Source of the DNA: Clostridium tyrobutyricum DSM 2637 = ATCC 25755 = JCM 11008
GTDB taxonomy: Bacteria; Bacillota; Clostridia; Clostridiales; Clostridiaceae
DNA: 64,000 nucleotides
Assembly (NCBI RefSeq): GCF_000359585.1
Contig: NZ_APMH01000003.1
Coordinates: 1-64,000, forward strand
Reading direction: 5' to 3'
Below the pieces are notes generated by a model. That model had not been told where the DNA came from, did no database searches, and saw only the letters and a program-made list of their open reading frames with translations. The position numbers and the translations under genes are program-made. This document shows, piece after piece, positions 36,440 through 46,168 of this stretch (position 1 is its first letter; every line of letters starts with the position of its first letter).

Positions 36440-38107
36440 TTGCGTAAAGAAAGAGATAAAGTGAAAGTTATTCCACTAGGCGGTCTAGGTGAAATAGGCA
36501 AAAATATGACGGCTATAGAATACAAAGATGATATAATAGTCATAGATTGTGGATTAAAGTTTCCAGATGATGAGATGTTGGGGGTGGATTTGGTCATACC
36601 GGATATTACTTATCTTAAGAAAAATATTGAGAGAGTTAGAGGTATATTTTTAACCCATGGACATGAAGACCATATAGGAGCACTTCCATATGTACTTAAG
36701 GAAATAAATATACCAGTATATGGTACGAAATTGACTCTTGGTATAGTGGAAACTAAATTAAAGGAACATAGAATCCTTAGTAAAGTTAAACTTAATTGTG
36801 TTAAACCGAAAGATATTATAAGACTTCAGAATATGTCGGTAGAGTTTATAAGAACCAGTCACAGTATAGCTGATTCAACTGCATTAGCTATACACACACC
36901 TCTTGGAGTAATACTTCATACAGGAGATTTTAAAATAGATTATACGCCTATTGATGGAAGCTTGATTGATTTAGCAAGATTTGCCGAGTTAGGTAAGAAA
37001 GGTGTTCTTCTTATGCTCGCAGATAGTACAAATGTGGAAAGGCCTGGATATACCATGTCTGAAAGGACAGTTGGAGAGACATTTCAAAAGTTCTTTGCAA
37101 CTGCAAAAAATAGAATAATTGTGGCTACCTTTGCTTCAAATATCCATAGAATACAGCAAATAATAACTGCAGCAGAAAAATATAATAGAAAAGTTGCTAT
37201 ATCTGGAAGAAGTATGGAAAATATAATGGATGTAGCCATGAAACTTGGATATATTAATATAAATAAGAATACACTTATAAATATTGATAGTATAAATAAG
37301 TACCCTAACAATAAATTAGTTATAATAACTACAGGCAGTCAGGGAGAGCCTATGTCTGCGTTGTCAAGAATGGCTGCTTCAGAGCATAAAAAAGTAAATA
37401 TAATTCCAGGTGACAGAATAATAATTTCAGCAAGTGCCATACCTGGAAATGAAAAATTAATATCGAAAGTAATAAATCAGCTATTTAAAAAGGGTGCAGA
37501 AGTAATATATGAAGCATTAGCAGATGTTCATGTATCAGGTCATGCTTGTCAGGAAGAATTAAAGTTAATTCATACTCTTGTAAAACCTAGATTTTTTATG
37601 CCTGTTCATGGAGAATATAGACATTTGAAGCAGCATGCTGATTTAGCTATGAAGCTTGGACTTCCAGCTAATCATGTTATTATAGGAGACAATGGTGACG
37701 TTATAGAATTAACAAGGAATTCTATAAAAAGAGCTGGTACTGTAATTTCAGGTCAAGTGTTTGTGGATGGACTTGGAGTTGGAGACGTAGGCAATATAGT
37801 GCTTAGAGATAGAAGACATCTATCTCAAGATGGAATACTTACTGTAGTTGTTACAATTGAAAAGGAAAGTGCAAGCGTTATTGCAGGACCTGATATAATT
37901 TCAAGAGGTTTTGTATACGTAAGGGAATCAGAAGATCTTATGGAAGAGGCAAAAGAACTTGTTCGTGGTGTGCTTAAAGAATGTGAAGAAAAGCACATAA
38001 CTGAATGGGCAAACATAAAATCGAATGTTAAGGAAGTTCTAAGATCATTTCTATATGAGAGAACCAAGAGAAGGCCTATGATTCTTCCTATAATTATGGA
38101 AATATGA
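36440..38107 (+). CDS. rnj: Ribonuclease J
   Basis: 555 residues, metallo-beta-lactamase/beta-CASP nuclease. The metal motif LTHGHEDHIGALP lies at about residues 71-83, HTGDFKIDYTP at about 161, and the beta-CASP motifs with MPVHGEYRHLKQHADLA at about 390. RNase J combines 5' exo- and endonuclease activity in mRNA decay and rRNA maturation. TTG 36440 lies 6 nt after AAGGAGG (36427-36433). The C-terminus carries the family dimerisation domain. Confidence 0.96.
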   Translation: MRKERDKVKVIPLGGLGEIGKNMTAIEYKDDIIVIDCGLKFPDDEMLGVDLVIPDITYLKKNIERVRGIFLTHGHEDHIGALPYVLKEINIPVYGTKLTLGIVETKLKEHRILSKVKLNCVKPKDIIRLQNMSVEFIRTSHSIADSTALAIHTPLGVILHTGDFKIDYTPIDGSLIDLARFAELGKKGVLLMLADSTNVERPGYTMSERTVGETFQKFFATAKNRIIVATFASNIHRIQQIITAAEKYNRKVAISGRSMENIMDVAMKLGYININKNTLINIDSINKYPNNKLVIITTGSQGEPMSALSRMAASEHKKVNIIPGDRIIISASAIPGNEKLISKVINQLFKKGAEVIYEALADVHVSGHACQEELKLIHTLVKPRFFMPVHGEYRHLKQHADLAMKLGLPANHVIIGDNGDVIELTRNSIKRAGTVISGQVFVDGLGVGDVGNIVLRDRRHLSQDGILTVVVTIEKESASVIAGPDIISRGFVYVRESEDLMEEAKELVRGVLKECEEKHITEWANIKSNVKEVLRSFLYERTKRRPMILPIIMEI

Positions 38108-38137
38108 CAATGCTTGTTGTAGAAAGGATATTTTATT

Positions 38138-38491
38138 ATGAGTATATATGATAAGGCAAATCAATTGGCAGAAGAATTGAAAAATTCAAAAGAGGTTGTT
38201 GATTTAAGAGAAGCCAGCAAGAATATAGAGGGCAATGAGCCAAATAAAAAAGTATTAGATGACTTCAGAAATATACAGATGGATGCTTATTCAGAGCAAA
38301 TGAAAGCTGGAAAGGTATCAGATGAAACCATTAAGAAATTCAATGATATAGGAACAATAATATCAAGTAATGAATCTGTAAACCAATATATACAGTCAGA
38401 ACAAAAGTTTACTGTTATGTGGCAGAAAATATTAAAAATATTAAATGATGCTATAGGTATAGATTTTTCATTTGGAGGATCTAAAAAATAA
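38138..38491 (+). CDS. ylbF: YlbF/YmcA-family protein
   Basis: 117 residues, helical DUF964 family: IYDKANQLAEELKNSKEVVDLREA and a conserved FRNIQMDAYSEQMKAGKVSDE segment (quoted in part). In Bacillus, YlbF, YmcA and YaaT form an Fe-S-containing complex that guides RNase Y and influences competence, sporulation and biofilm formation. Adjacent to rnj, which supports a role in RNA turnover (inference). Paralogue identity (YlbF versus YmcA) is not certain. Confidence 0.82.
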   Translation: MSIYDKANQLAEELKNSKEVVDLREASKNIEGNEPNKKVLDDFRNIQMDAYSEQMKAGKVSDETIKKFNDIGTIISSNESVNQYIQSEQKFTVMWQKILKILNDAIGIDFSFGGSKK

Positions 38492-38570
38492 TTTTAAGCA
38501 AAATATTTAAACTAATTCTATGTAAGTTGACTTTTTTAGACTATGATATTAAAATAGATATGTTAACTTT

Positions 38571-38600
38571 AATTGGATACTAAAAGTATCCAATTTTTTT
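38571..38600 (+). terminator. Terminator after ylbF
   Basis: AATTGGATAC (38571-38580), TAAAA loop, GTATCCAATT (38586-38595), then T-run. Confidence 0.9.
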
Positions 38601-38661
38601 GAATGTTTAGTATAATTTTAATACATTTGATTAGTTTAAGTGTAAAATTGGAGGAATAATA

Positions 38662-40485
38662 ATGAATTTATTTACAAGAAACGATATAAGAAATGTGGCA
38701 ATAATTGCCCATGTAGATCACGGTAAAACCACATTGGTAGATGCATTACTTAAACAAAGTCATGTGTTTAGAGATAATGAAAAAGTTCAAGAGAGGGTTA
38801 TGGACTCAAATGCCCTTGAAAAAGAAAGAGGTATAACTATACTTTCAAAGAATACTTCCGTTATGCACAATGGAATTAAGATAAATATTGTAGATACACC
38901 TGGACACGCTGATTTCGGTGGAGAAGTAGAACGTGTTCTTGAGATGGTAGACAGTGTACTTTTACTAGTAGATGCTTATGAAGGACCTATGCCTCAGACA
39001 AAATTTGTTTTGAAGAAGGCACTTGAATTAAAATTGAATCCAATAGTTGTTATAAATAAGATAGATAAGCCTAATGCAAGACCAAATGAAGTATTGGATG
39101 AAATATTTGATTTATTCGTAGAACTTGGTGCAAATGATGAACAACTTGATTTTCCTGTAGTATATTGCTCAGCTAAAGCTGGTTTTGCAAAATTGGAAAT
39201 GGATGATGAATCTACAAATATGGACCCATTATTTGAAACTATAGTTAAAAATGTTTCAGCACCAGAGGGATACCTTGACATGCCACTTCAAATGTTAATT
39301 ACTACTATAGATCATAATGAGTATGTAGGTAGAATTGGTGTTGGTAAAATAAAGAGAGGATCCATAAAGAAGAATCAGCAGGTAGCACTTATAAGAAGAG
39401 ACGGAAAAATAGAAAATGTAAGAATATCAAATTTATTCCAATACAACGGGCTTAAGAAAGAAGAAACAGATGAAGCCAAACTTGGAGATATAGTGGCTGT
39501 TTCAGGAATTCCAGATATAAATATAGGAGAAACCATAGCTGATGCAGCAGAACCTGAGGCACTTCCATTTGTAGCGATAGATGAGCCTACCCTTAATATG
39601 TACTTTATAGCTAATGATTCACCTTTTGCAGGCCAGGATGGCGAATTTGTAACATCAAGACATTTAAGAGACAGACTATTTAAGGAATTGGAGACAAATG
39701 TATCTCTTAGAGTTGAAGAAACTGATTCGGCAGACTGCTTTAAGGTAAGTGGTAGAGGAGAACTTCATCTTTCAGTACTAATAGAAACTATGAGAAGAGA
39801 AGGATATGAACTTCAGGTTTCGAAACCAACAGTTATATACAAAGAAGAAAATGGAAAAAAGCTTGAACCTATTGAGTATCTTACTATAGATGTTCCGGAA
39901 GAGTTTATGGGAACTGTTATGGAGAAGCTTGGACCTAGAAAAGCTGATATGGTGAATATGACTTCAGCAGTTAATGGATATACAAGATTGGAATTCAGAA
40001 TACCTGCAAGGGGACTTATAGGATTTAGAAGTGAATTCATGACTGATACAAAGGGAAATGGAATAATGAATCACGTACTTGATGGGTATGAGGAATATAA
40101 AGGTGATATACCTGAGAGAACTAAAGGATCTCTTGTAGCATTTGAAGCAGGAACATCAATAACTTATGGACTGTTTAATGCCCAGGAAAGAGGAGTACTT
40201 TTTATTGGACCCGGAGTTGATGTATATCAAGGTATGATAGTTGGAGAATGTTCAAGAGCTGATGATATAGATGTCAATGTATGTAAGAAAAAGCATCTTT
40301 CAAATACTAGATCTTCAGGAGCTGATGATTCACTTAAATTGGTACCAGTTACACCAATGAGTCTGGAAAATTCACTGGAATTTATATCATCTGATGAATT
40401 GGTTGAAGTTACTCCTAAAAATATAAGGTTGAGAAAGAAAATACTGAATGCTGATTTAAGAAAAAAAGCCATGAGAAGAAAATAA
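38662..40485 (+). CDS. typA: Ribosome-associated GTPase TypA/BipA
   Basis: 607 residues. G1 is AHVDHGKTTL (about 15-24), switch I ends ERGITI, G3 is DTPGHADFGGEVER, G4 NKID (about 130) and G5 SAKAG. Domains II, III, V and the BipA-specific C-terminus follow, ending GADDSLKLVPVTPMSLENSLEFI. It is a translational GTPase needed for 50S assembly and stress or low-temperature growth. ATG 38662 after TTGGAGGAA. Confidence 0.97.
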   Translation: MNLFTRNDIRNVAIIAHVDHGKTTLVDALLKQSHVFRDNEKVQERVMDSNALEKERGITILSKNTSVMHNGIKINIVDTPGHADFGGEVERVLEMVDSVLLLVDAYEGPMPQTKFVLKKALELKLNPIVVINKIDKPNARPNEVLDEIFDLFVELGANDEQLDFPVVYCSAKAGFAKLEMDDESTNMDPLFETIVKNVSAPEGYLDMPLQMLITTIDHNEYVGRIGVGKIKRGSIKKNQQVALIRRDGKIENVRISNLFQYNGLKKEETDEAKLGDIVAVSGIPDINIGETIADAAEPEALPFVAIDEPTLNMYFIANDSPFAGQDGEFVTSRHLRDRLFKELETNVSLRVEETDSADCFKVSGRGELHLSVLIETMRREGYELQVSKPTVIYKEENGKKLEPIEYLTIDVPEEFMGTVMEKLGPRKADMVNMTSAVNGYTRLEFRIPARGLIGFRSEFMTDTKGNGIMNHVLDGYEEYKGDIPERTKGSLVAFEAGTSITYGLFNAQERGVLFIGPGVDVYQGMIVGECSRADDIDVNVCKKKHLSNTRSSGADDSLKLVPVTPMSLENSLEFISSDELVEVTPKNIRLRKKILNADLRKKAMRRK

Positions 40486-40522
40486 TATATAATTGCTCAA
40501 AAATAGTGATTTGGAGGAAAAA

Positions 40523-41173
40523 ATGAGTAGTGGTGTTAGTCTTGAATATATAGAGAATTATATAAAATCTTTAATTGGAGAAAGTTCAGGTATATTGAAG
40601 GAACTGGAGGATTATGCTAAAGAGAACTCTGTACCTATAGTACAAAAAGAGGTTGGAAATTTTTTAGATTTATTGATAAACATAAAGAAGCCTAAAAAGA
40701 TACTTGAACTTGGAACTGCTATAGGATATTCTTCTATACTTATGAGTTTAAGTTCTAAAAATGATAGTAATATTACTACTATTGAGAGAAATACTGATAT
40801 GGTAAATATAGCTAGACAAAATATAGAAAAGTATGGTTTCAAAAAAAACATAAATCTAATAGAAGGTGACTGTCTTGAGGTTCTTTCAAATTTGAGGGAC
40901 AAATATGATATTATATTCATAGACGCAGGAAAAGGACATTACAATCATTTCTTACCGCATTGTTTAAGACTTCTCGAAGATAATGGAATAATAGTCTCAG
41001 ATAATGCACTATTTAGAGGAATGGTAGCATCTGATAAATTAGTTGTCAGAAGAAAGATAACTATAGTTAAAAGAATGAGAAAATATTTAGAAATGGTATC
41101 TGACAATAAAAAATTTATAACCTCTGTTATACCAATGGGTGATGGAATTTCCATTACAGTTAGGAGAGATTGA
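40523..41173 (+). CDS. trmR: SAM-dependent O-methyltransferase, probable tRNA mo5U34 methyltransferase
   Basis: 216 residues, class I fold of the caffeoyl-CoA OMT family: ILELGTAIGYSSILMS (SAM site), TTIERNTDMVNIARQN and IIFIDAGKGHYNHFLP. The Bacillus homologue YrrM (TrmR) methylates 5-hydroxyuridine at tRNA position 34. The next gene is a U32 peptidase like TrhP, which makes that hydroxyuridine, so the pair is a tRNA wobble-modification unit (family knowledge plus context). ATG 40523 follows GGAGGA. One nucleotide separates its stop from the trhP start. Confidence 0.88.
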   Translation: MSSGVSLEYIENYIKSLIGESSGILKELEDYAKENSVPIVQKEVGNFLDLLINIKKPKKILELGTAIGYSSILMSLSSKNDSNITTIERNTDMVNIARQNIEKYGFKKNINLIEGDCLEVLSNLRDKYDIIFIDAGKGHYNHFLPHCLRLLEDNGIIVSDNALFRGMVASDKLVVRRKITIVKRMRKYLEMVSDNKKFITSVIPMGDGISITVRRD

Positions 41174-41174
41174 C

Positions 41175-42404
41175 ATGAAAAAACCTGAACTTTTAGCTCC
41201 AGCAGGGAATATTGAAAAATTAAAAACTGCTGTAAATTTTGGGGCTGATGCAGTTTATCTTGGGGGAAGTAGGTTAAATTTGAGAGCATTTGCAGATAAT
41301 TTCACAGATGAGCAACTTAAAGACGGAGTCGAATATGCACATTGTAGAAATAGAAGAGTTTACGTAACTGTAAATGTATTTCCACATAACGAGGATTTCG
41401 AAGGGCTTCCAGATTATCTAAAAAAACTACAGGAAATGAAAGTAGATGCCTTAATTGTATCTGATCCTGGAATAATAATGACTGCTAGAGAAATTATACC
41501 GGGTATGGAACTTCATTTAAGTACTCAAGCTAATAATGTAAACTGGAAGTCTGCTCAATTTTGGTACCAACAGGGAATAAAGAGGATTGTTGCGGCTCGA
41601 GAGTTGTCATTTGATGATATTCAAGTTATGAAATCAAATTTGCCAGAAGACTGTGAGATAGAGGCTTTTGTACATGGCTCTATGTGCATGTCCTACTCAG
41701 GAAGATGTGTTATATCAAATTATATGACTGGAAGGGATGCTAATAGAGGAGCGTGTGCTCAGCCATGTAGATATAAATATTATCTAATGGAGGAAAAGAG
41801 ACCAGGAGAATATTTCCCGGTATTTGAAGATGACAAAGGTGCATATATATTAAATTCAAAGGATTTATGTATGATAGAACATATTCCAGAACTTATGAAT
41901 TCTGGTATTGATTCTTTCAAAATAGAAGGACGGATGAAAAGTTCATATTATGTAGCTGCAGTAGTGAAATCCTATAGGCAGGCTATAGATACATACTTTA
42001 GTGATCCCAAAAATTATGTTTTTCAACAAAAATGGCTGGATAATCTAATGAAAGTAAGTCATAGAGTGTATTCTACAGGATTTTATTTTGGAAAACCGGA
42101 TGCCCAGATATATGAAACATCTTCATATATAAGAGATTACGATATAGTTGGTATAGTTAAAGAATATGATAGAAAAAGTAGAGTTGCAGCTATAGAACAG
42201 AGAAATAAAGTATATGATGGAGACAAGGTTGAAATATTAAGCACTAGAGGAGATAACTTTTATATATATTTAAATGATATGAAGAATGACAGTGGTCAAA
42301 AAATAAACTCAGCACCTAGAGCCCAAATGATATTTACAATTAAGTCCGACAATGATTTAGAACCAGAAGATATGCTTATAAAAGCTAAAGGGAAAAATAA
42401 ATAA
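41175..42404 (+). CDS. trhP: U32 family peptidase-like tRNA hydroxylation protein
   Basis: 409 residues. KKPELLAPAGNIEKLKTAVNFGADAVYLGG is the U32 N-terminus (in part). The family signature EAFVHGSMCMSYSGRC (about 165-180) and further cysteines in GACAQPCRYKY could bind an Fe-S cluster; KIEGRMKSSYYVA (about 251) is also conserved. TrhP (YrrO) builds 5-hydroxyuridine at tRNA position 34 from prephenate. Despite the family name, no peptidase activity is implied. Bacillus has two genes, yrrN and yrrO; only one is present here. Confidence 0.88.
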   Translation: MKKPELLAPAGNIEKLKTAVNFGADAVYLGGSRLNLRAFADNFTDEQLKDGVEYAHCRNRRVYVTVNVFPHNEDFEGLPDYLKKLQEMKVDALIVSDPGIIMTAREIIPGMELHLSTQANNVNWKSAQFWYQQGIKRIVAARELSFDDIQVMKSNLPEDCEIEAFVHGSMCMSYSGRCVISNYMTGRDANRGACAQPCRYKYYLMEEKRPGEYFPVFEDDKGAYILNSKDLCMIEHIPELMNSGIDSFKIEGRMKSSYYVAAVVKSYRQAIDTYFSDPKNYVFQQKWLDNLMKVSHRVYSTGFYFGKPDAQIYETSSYIRDYDIVGIVKEYDRKSRVAAIEQRNKVYDGDKVEILSTRGDNFYIYLNDMKNDSGQKINSAPRAQMIFTIKSDNDLEPEDMLIKAKGKNK

Positions 42405-42420
42405 TTGTTTATGTGAATAA

Positions 42421-42465
42421 AATGCCTCATTTTGGACAGAAATTAGTCTAGGTGAGGTGTTTTTT
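42421..42465 (+). terminator. Terminator-like hairpin ending at the start codon of the PBP gene
   Basis: AATGCCTCA (42421-42429) pairs with TGAGGTGTT (42453-42461) with two G-U pairs, with an inner TGGAC/GTCTA stem. The T-run 42460-42465 abuts the ATG at 42466, and the Shine-Dalgarno GGTGAGG lies in the right arm. Confidence 0.6.
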
Positions 42466-44136
42466 ATGTTTGAAATAGATAGAAATAGAATAAGTAAAAG
42501 ACAATTAAAAATTTTTATAATAATTGCTGTTGTATTTTTCATTCTAGTATTTAAAGTAGTAAAAATTCAACATTTAGATTATGGTGAATTGAGTGTTATG
42601 GCTAATTCTCAATATTCATATAATGAAAATACAACAGATGCAAATTTTATGCTATTTGATTCAAATGGAAAGCAACTGTTGGATTATAATAAAAAGTATT
42701 ATGCTGTTATATGTCCAGATATATTTGTAGGGGATAACGAGGATATAAAATCTGAAAAAATTCTCACCTTGATATATACTCTTAGAAATTATAATAAAGA
42801 TTATGATCTTTCAAAAATTGGAACTCTGAAGACGAGTCAAAAATTGTATTATGAAATAGATGAAAGTACCTATAATAAGGTAAAAAATTTGAAGGGAATA
42901 AAAGGGTTCTATGCTTATAAATATACTCCTGTCAAAAAGGAGGGTGCGTGGAAACTTGAAAATTTACTTATAAACCCAAATAGAACTCAGGATGATTCCA
43001 AGAAGTCTAAGGATTCTATTGAGACACAGTTGTACGATAAAACTAAAGACAACAAAATATCTAAAATTGTTTTTCAAAAAGATGTAAACAATAATATAAT
43101 AGGACAGACAAACAAGATAAATAAAAACAATATAAATGTAAGACTTACACTGGATAGAGGTATTCAAGATAATATAAAGACAATATTAGACAGCTATAGC
43201 AATAAAAAGTTTAGTCAGATTGGAGTAGTTCTGATGGAGGCAAACACTGGAGACATAAAAGCTATAGTACAAAAAGATGACAGCAAACCAAATGTGAATT
43301 TGGGAGTTTCTACAAACAATGGATTTTTTCCAGGTTCTATATTTAAAATTATTGTGGAAGAAGCAGGATTGGATGAAAATACAATATCACCTTTTGATAA
43401 ATTTAAATGTACTGGAACTTATGAAAAGAAAGATGAATTGCGTTATGGAAGTATGACACCAGAAGAAGCTTTGACAGTTTCACGTAATGATATTTTTGCT
43501 CAAATAGGTACTAAAGTTGGCTTTAAGAGCTTTTTTAAAAATGCCAAAAGCCAAGGGTTATTTGATAAAGTATTGGATTTTGACGGTGAAAAGTCAGGAG
43601 CTTTTGAAGTAAAAGAACCTAAAACTTCTGATGGAAGCTTGGGATTGGCTTCTATAGGTCAAAATATAAGAATAACTCCAATTGAAGCAATAAGCATACC
43701 AAATACAGTAGTGAATTCAGGTATATATGTAAAACCCCACATAATTGATGCATATGTAGACAATAACAATAAAACATTGGAAAAATTAACATATAACAGC
43801 AATCAATTGCTGAAAAAGTCAACTGCAGATGAAATGAAAAAACAGATGATAAGTGTAGTAAAAAACGGTACGGGTATGGCAGCTAATTTAAAGGAGATTG
43901 AAATAGGTGGAAAAACTGGAAGTACTGAAAGAATGGAAGCTTCAGGTAAAGACAAATCAATAAAAGAGCATTCTGATGGTTGGTTCATAGGTTTCTTTAA
44001 TATAGGTGGAAAAAATTATTCAATGGTAGTATTTGTTCAAGATATAAATAAAGATGATGAAAGTGGAGGAAATACAGCTGCACCTATTTTTAGAGATATA
44101 GTTTTAAATTTAAAACACAGTATGACAAAAAATTAA
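42466..44136 (+). CDS. Penicillin-binding transpeptidase (class B-like)
   Basis: 556 residues. One N-terminal membrane anchor (about 18-38) precedes an extracytoplasmic region. The transpeptidase domain has SxxK in PGSIFKII (about 288), SxN as SRND (about 340) and KTG in GGKTGST (about 483). It cross-links peptidoglycan. Location before sigK, and the divergent N-terminal domain without a clear PBP dimer motif, suggest a sporulation- or division-specific PBP of the SpoVD/PbpA group; this is inference. Its ribosome binding site lies in a terminator-like hairpin. Confidence 0.88.
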   Translation: MFEIDRNRISKRQLKIFIIIAVVFFILVFKVVKIQHLDYGELSVMANSQYSYNENTTDANFMLFDSNGKQLLDYNKKYYAVICPDIFVGDNEDIKSEKILTLIYTLRNYNKDYDLSKIGTLKTSQKLYYEIDESTYNKVKNLKGIKGFYAYKYTPVKKEGAWKLENLLINPNRTQDDSKKSKDSIETQLYDKTKDNKISKIVFQKDVNNNIIGQTNKINKNNINVRLTLDRGIQDNIKTILDSYSNKKFSQIGVVLMEANTGDIKAIVQKDDSKPNVNLGVSTNNGFFPGSIFKIIVEEAGLDENTISPFDKFKCTGTYEKKDELRYGSMTPEEALTVSRNDIFAQIGTKVGFKSFFKNAKSQGLFDKVLDFDGEKSGAFEVKEPKTSDGSLGLASIGQNIRITPIEAISIPNTVVNSGIYVKPHIIDAYVDNNNKTLEKLTYNSNQLLKKSTADEMKKQMISVVKNGTGMAANLKEIEIGGKTGSTERMEASGKDKSIKEHSDGWFIGFFNIGGKNYSMVVFVQDINKDDESGGNTAAPIFRDIVLNLKHSMTKN

Positions 44137-44204
44137 TTATATATATGCACTTTTTTAAAAGCACCTTCATAATATATTAATAAGCACTATTAGGAGGAGC
44201 AGCT

Positions 44205-44912
44205 GTGTTTTTAACAAATTGCTTATTGGATATTATTAATAACATGTTATTTATGACTGCCTATGTTACAAATAACAATTCATTTCCACAACCTCTAAAT
44301 AATGAGGAGGAAAAGCACTATTTAACAAAATTAAAAGAAGGGGACCTGTTAGCCAAAACTGTCTTAGTTGAGAGAAATTTAAGATTAGTGGCTCACATTG
44401 TAAAAAAATATTCTTATCCGGGGAAGGATATAGATGATTTAATTTCTATAGGAACAGTAGGTTTAATAAAAGCAATAGATTCATTTGATCAATCAAAAGG
44501 TACTAGACTTGCAACTTATGCGGCAAAGTGCATTGAGAATGAGATACTTATGCTAATAAGAAACAATAAGAAGATAAAAAGTGAAGTGTACCTTCAAGAT
44601 CCTATAGGTATTGATAAAGAAGGCAATGAAATATCACTTATGGATGTTCTTGGAAGCGATGAGGATTCAATAGTTGAAATTGTAGACCACAAGATACAGG
44701 TAAGAAAATTATACTCAAAAATAAATACATGTCTTACAACTCGTGAAAAGTGTGTAGTAGAGATGAGATATGGACTTTCTGAAAGCAAGCCTAGGACTCA
44801 AAGAGAGATAGCAAAGTTGCTTGGAATATCGCGATCCTATGTATCTAGAATTGAAAAGAAGGCACTAAAAAAATTATATAAGGAGTTAAATTACGGTAAG
44901 AAGGGAAGTTAA
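44205..44912 (+). CDS. sigK: RNA polymerase sporulation sigma factor SigK
   Basis: 235 residues. After a hydrophobic N-terminal pro-sequence (about 1-20) come region 2 (ERNLRLVAHIVKKY, DDLISIGTVGLIKAIDSFD) and region 4 (REKCVVEMRYGL, REIAKLLGISRSYVSRIEKKALKKL). SigK drives late mother-cell transcription. The gene is continuous: no skin element interrupts it, so no SpoIVCA-type excision is needed. GTG 44205 follows AGGAGG. Pro-sigK cleavage is implied by the pro-sequence. Confidence 0.94.
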   Translation: MFLTNCLLDIINNMLFMTAYVTNNNSFPQPLNNEEEKHYLTKLKEGDLLAKTVLVERNLRLVAHIVKKYSYPGKDIDDLISIGTVGLIKAIDSFDQSKGTRLATYAAKCIENEILMLIRNNKKIKSEVYLQDPIGIDKEGNEISLMDVLGSDEDSIVEIVDHKIQVRKLYSKINTCLTTREKCVVEMRYGLSESKPRTQREIAKLLGISRSYVSRIEKKALKKLYKELNYGKKGS

Positions 44913-45023
44913 TATTCTTAAGATTAAAAAATATATAAAAATTTTTTAATATAATACGAATAATAATAGTGAAATGTATGATTAGCTGAAATATCTTTTG
45001 ATATGTCTGAAAGGGGAAATAAA

Positions 45024-46073
45024 GTGGATTCACTAAAATATTTATTAAAAATTACTGTTGAAAAAAAAGCATCAGATTTACATTTAACTGTTGGTATACC
45101 ACCAGTTATAAGAGTAAATGGAAAGTTGAATAGAGTAACAAATGAAAAATTAAAATCTGAAGATACAGAAAAATATGCAAAGGAGATACTTGAAGACAAT
45201 TATGACAGTTATATTAAACATGGAGAATGTGATAGCTCATTTTCAGTATCCGGAATAGGAAGATTTAGGGTTAATGTATTTAAGCAAAGGGGAAGTACTG
45301 CAATTGCAATAAGGGTAGTAGGATTGAAAATACCAACTTTAAATGAGCTTAATTTTCCAAAAGTATTAAAAGAGCTTACATCATATAATAGAGGATTAGT
45401 TTTGGTAACAGGACCAACTGGATGTGGTAAAAGTACTACACTAGCCGCAATGATAAATGAAATTAATTCAACTAGATCAGCACATATAATAACTTTAGAA
45501 GATCCAATAGAATATTTGCATAAACACAATAAATCTATTATAAATCAAAGAGAAATAGGTAAAGATACATTTAGTTATTCGAGTGCATTAAGGGCTGTTC
45601 TTAGAGAGGATCCTGATATAATTTTAGTGGGAGAAATGAGGGATTTAGATACAATATCTATTGCTTTAACAGCAGCTGAAACTGGACATCTAGTATTTTC
45701 TACATTACATACCATAGGTGCGGCAAAAACAATAGATAGAATTATAGATGTATTTCCTCCTCATCAACAGCAGCAAGTAAAAATACAACTAGCTGCTGTT
45801 ATACGGGGAATAATATCTCAGCAGCTTATAACTAGTGCAGATGGTCAAGAAAGAATTCCAGCTTTTGAAATAATGATATCAACTCCTGCTATAAAAAATA
45901 TGATAAGGGAAGGCAAAACACATCAAATTGAATCATCTATGCAAACAGGAAGAAAATATGGTATGAAAACTATGGATATATGTCTGTCAGAATTATATAA
46001 AAAAGGTTTGATATCTTCTGAGGCAGCACTTGGATATGCAGTTGATAAGGAAATGTTAAAAAGGATGCTGTAA
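45024..46073 (+). CDS. pilT: Type IV pilus retraction ATPase PilT
   Basis: 349 residues. KKASDLHLTVGIPPVIRVNG opens the N-terminal domain; Walker A is GPTGCGKST (about 130), Asp box LEDPIEYLH, Walker B-like DIILVGEMRDLDTI and the His box TLHTIGAAKTIDRIIDVFP. It depolymerises type IV pili. No pilB, pilC, pilin or pilM is in the window, so it is an orphan relative to a pilus locus elsewhere. GTG 45024 lies 6 nt after AGGGGA; the upstream ATG at 45003 precedes that site. Confidence 0.93.
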   Translation: MDSLKYLLKITVEKKASDLHLTVGIPPVIRVNGKLNRVTNEKLKSEDTEKYAKEILEDNYDSYIKHGECDSSFSVSGIGRFRVNVFKQRGSTAIAIRVVGLKIPTLNELNFPKVLKELTSYNRGLVLVTGPTGCGKSTTLAAMINEINSTRSAHIITLEDPIEYLHKHNKSIINQREIGKDTFSYSSALRAVLREDPDIILVGEMRDLDTISIALTAAETGHLVFSTLHTIGAAKTIDRIIDVFPPHQQQQVKIQLAAVIRGIISQQLITSADGQERIPAFEIMISTPAIKNMIREGKTHQIESSMQTGRKYGMKTMDICLSELYKKGLISSEAALGYAVDKEMLKRML

Positions 46074-46168
46074 AATAATCCCCTAAATGTTTGCCAATTA
46101 TTAAAATTTATATTATAGTAATTAATGAACATTTATGATAAAATAACAATAAAGTAAGGGGGATTAGA

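Noticed and set aside
44205-44912. Skin-type intervening element in sigK
   Set aside because: The sigK reading frame is uninterrupted over its full length.
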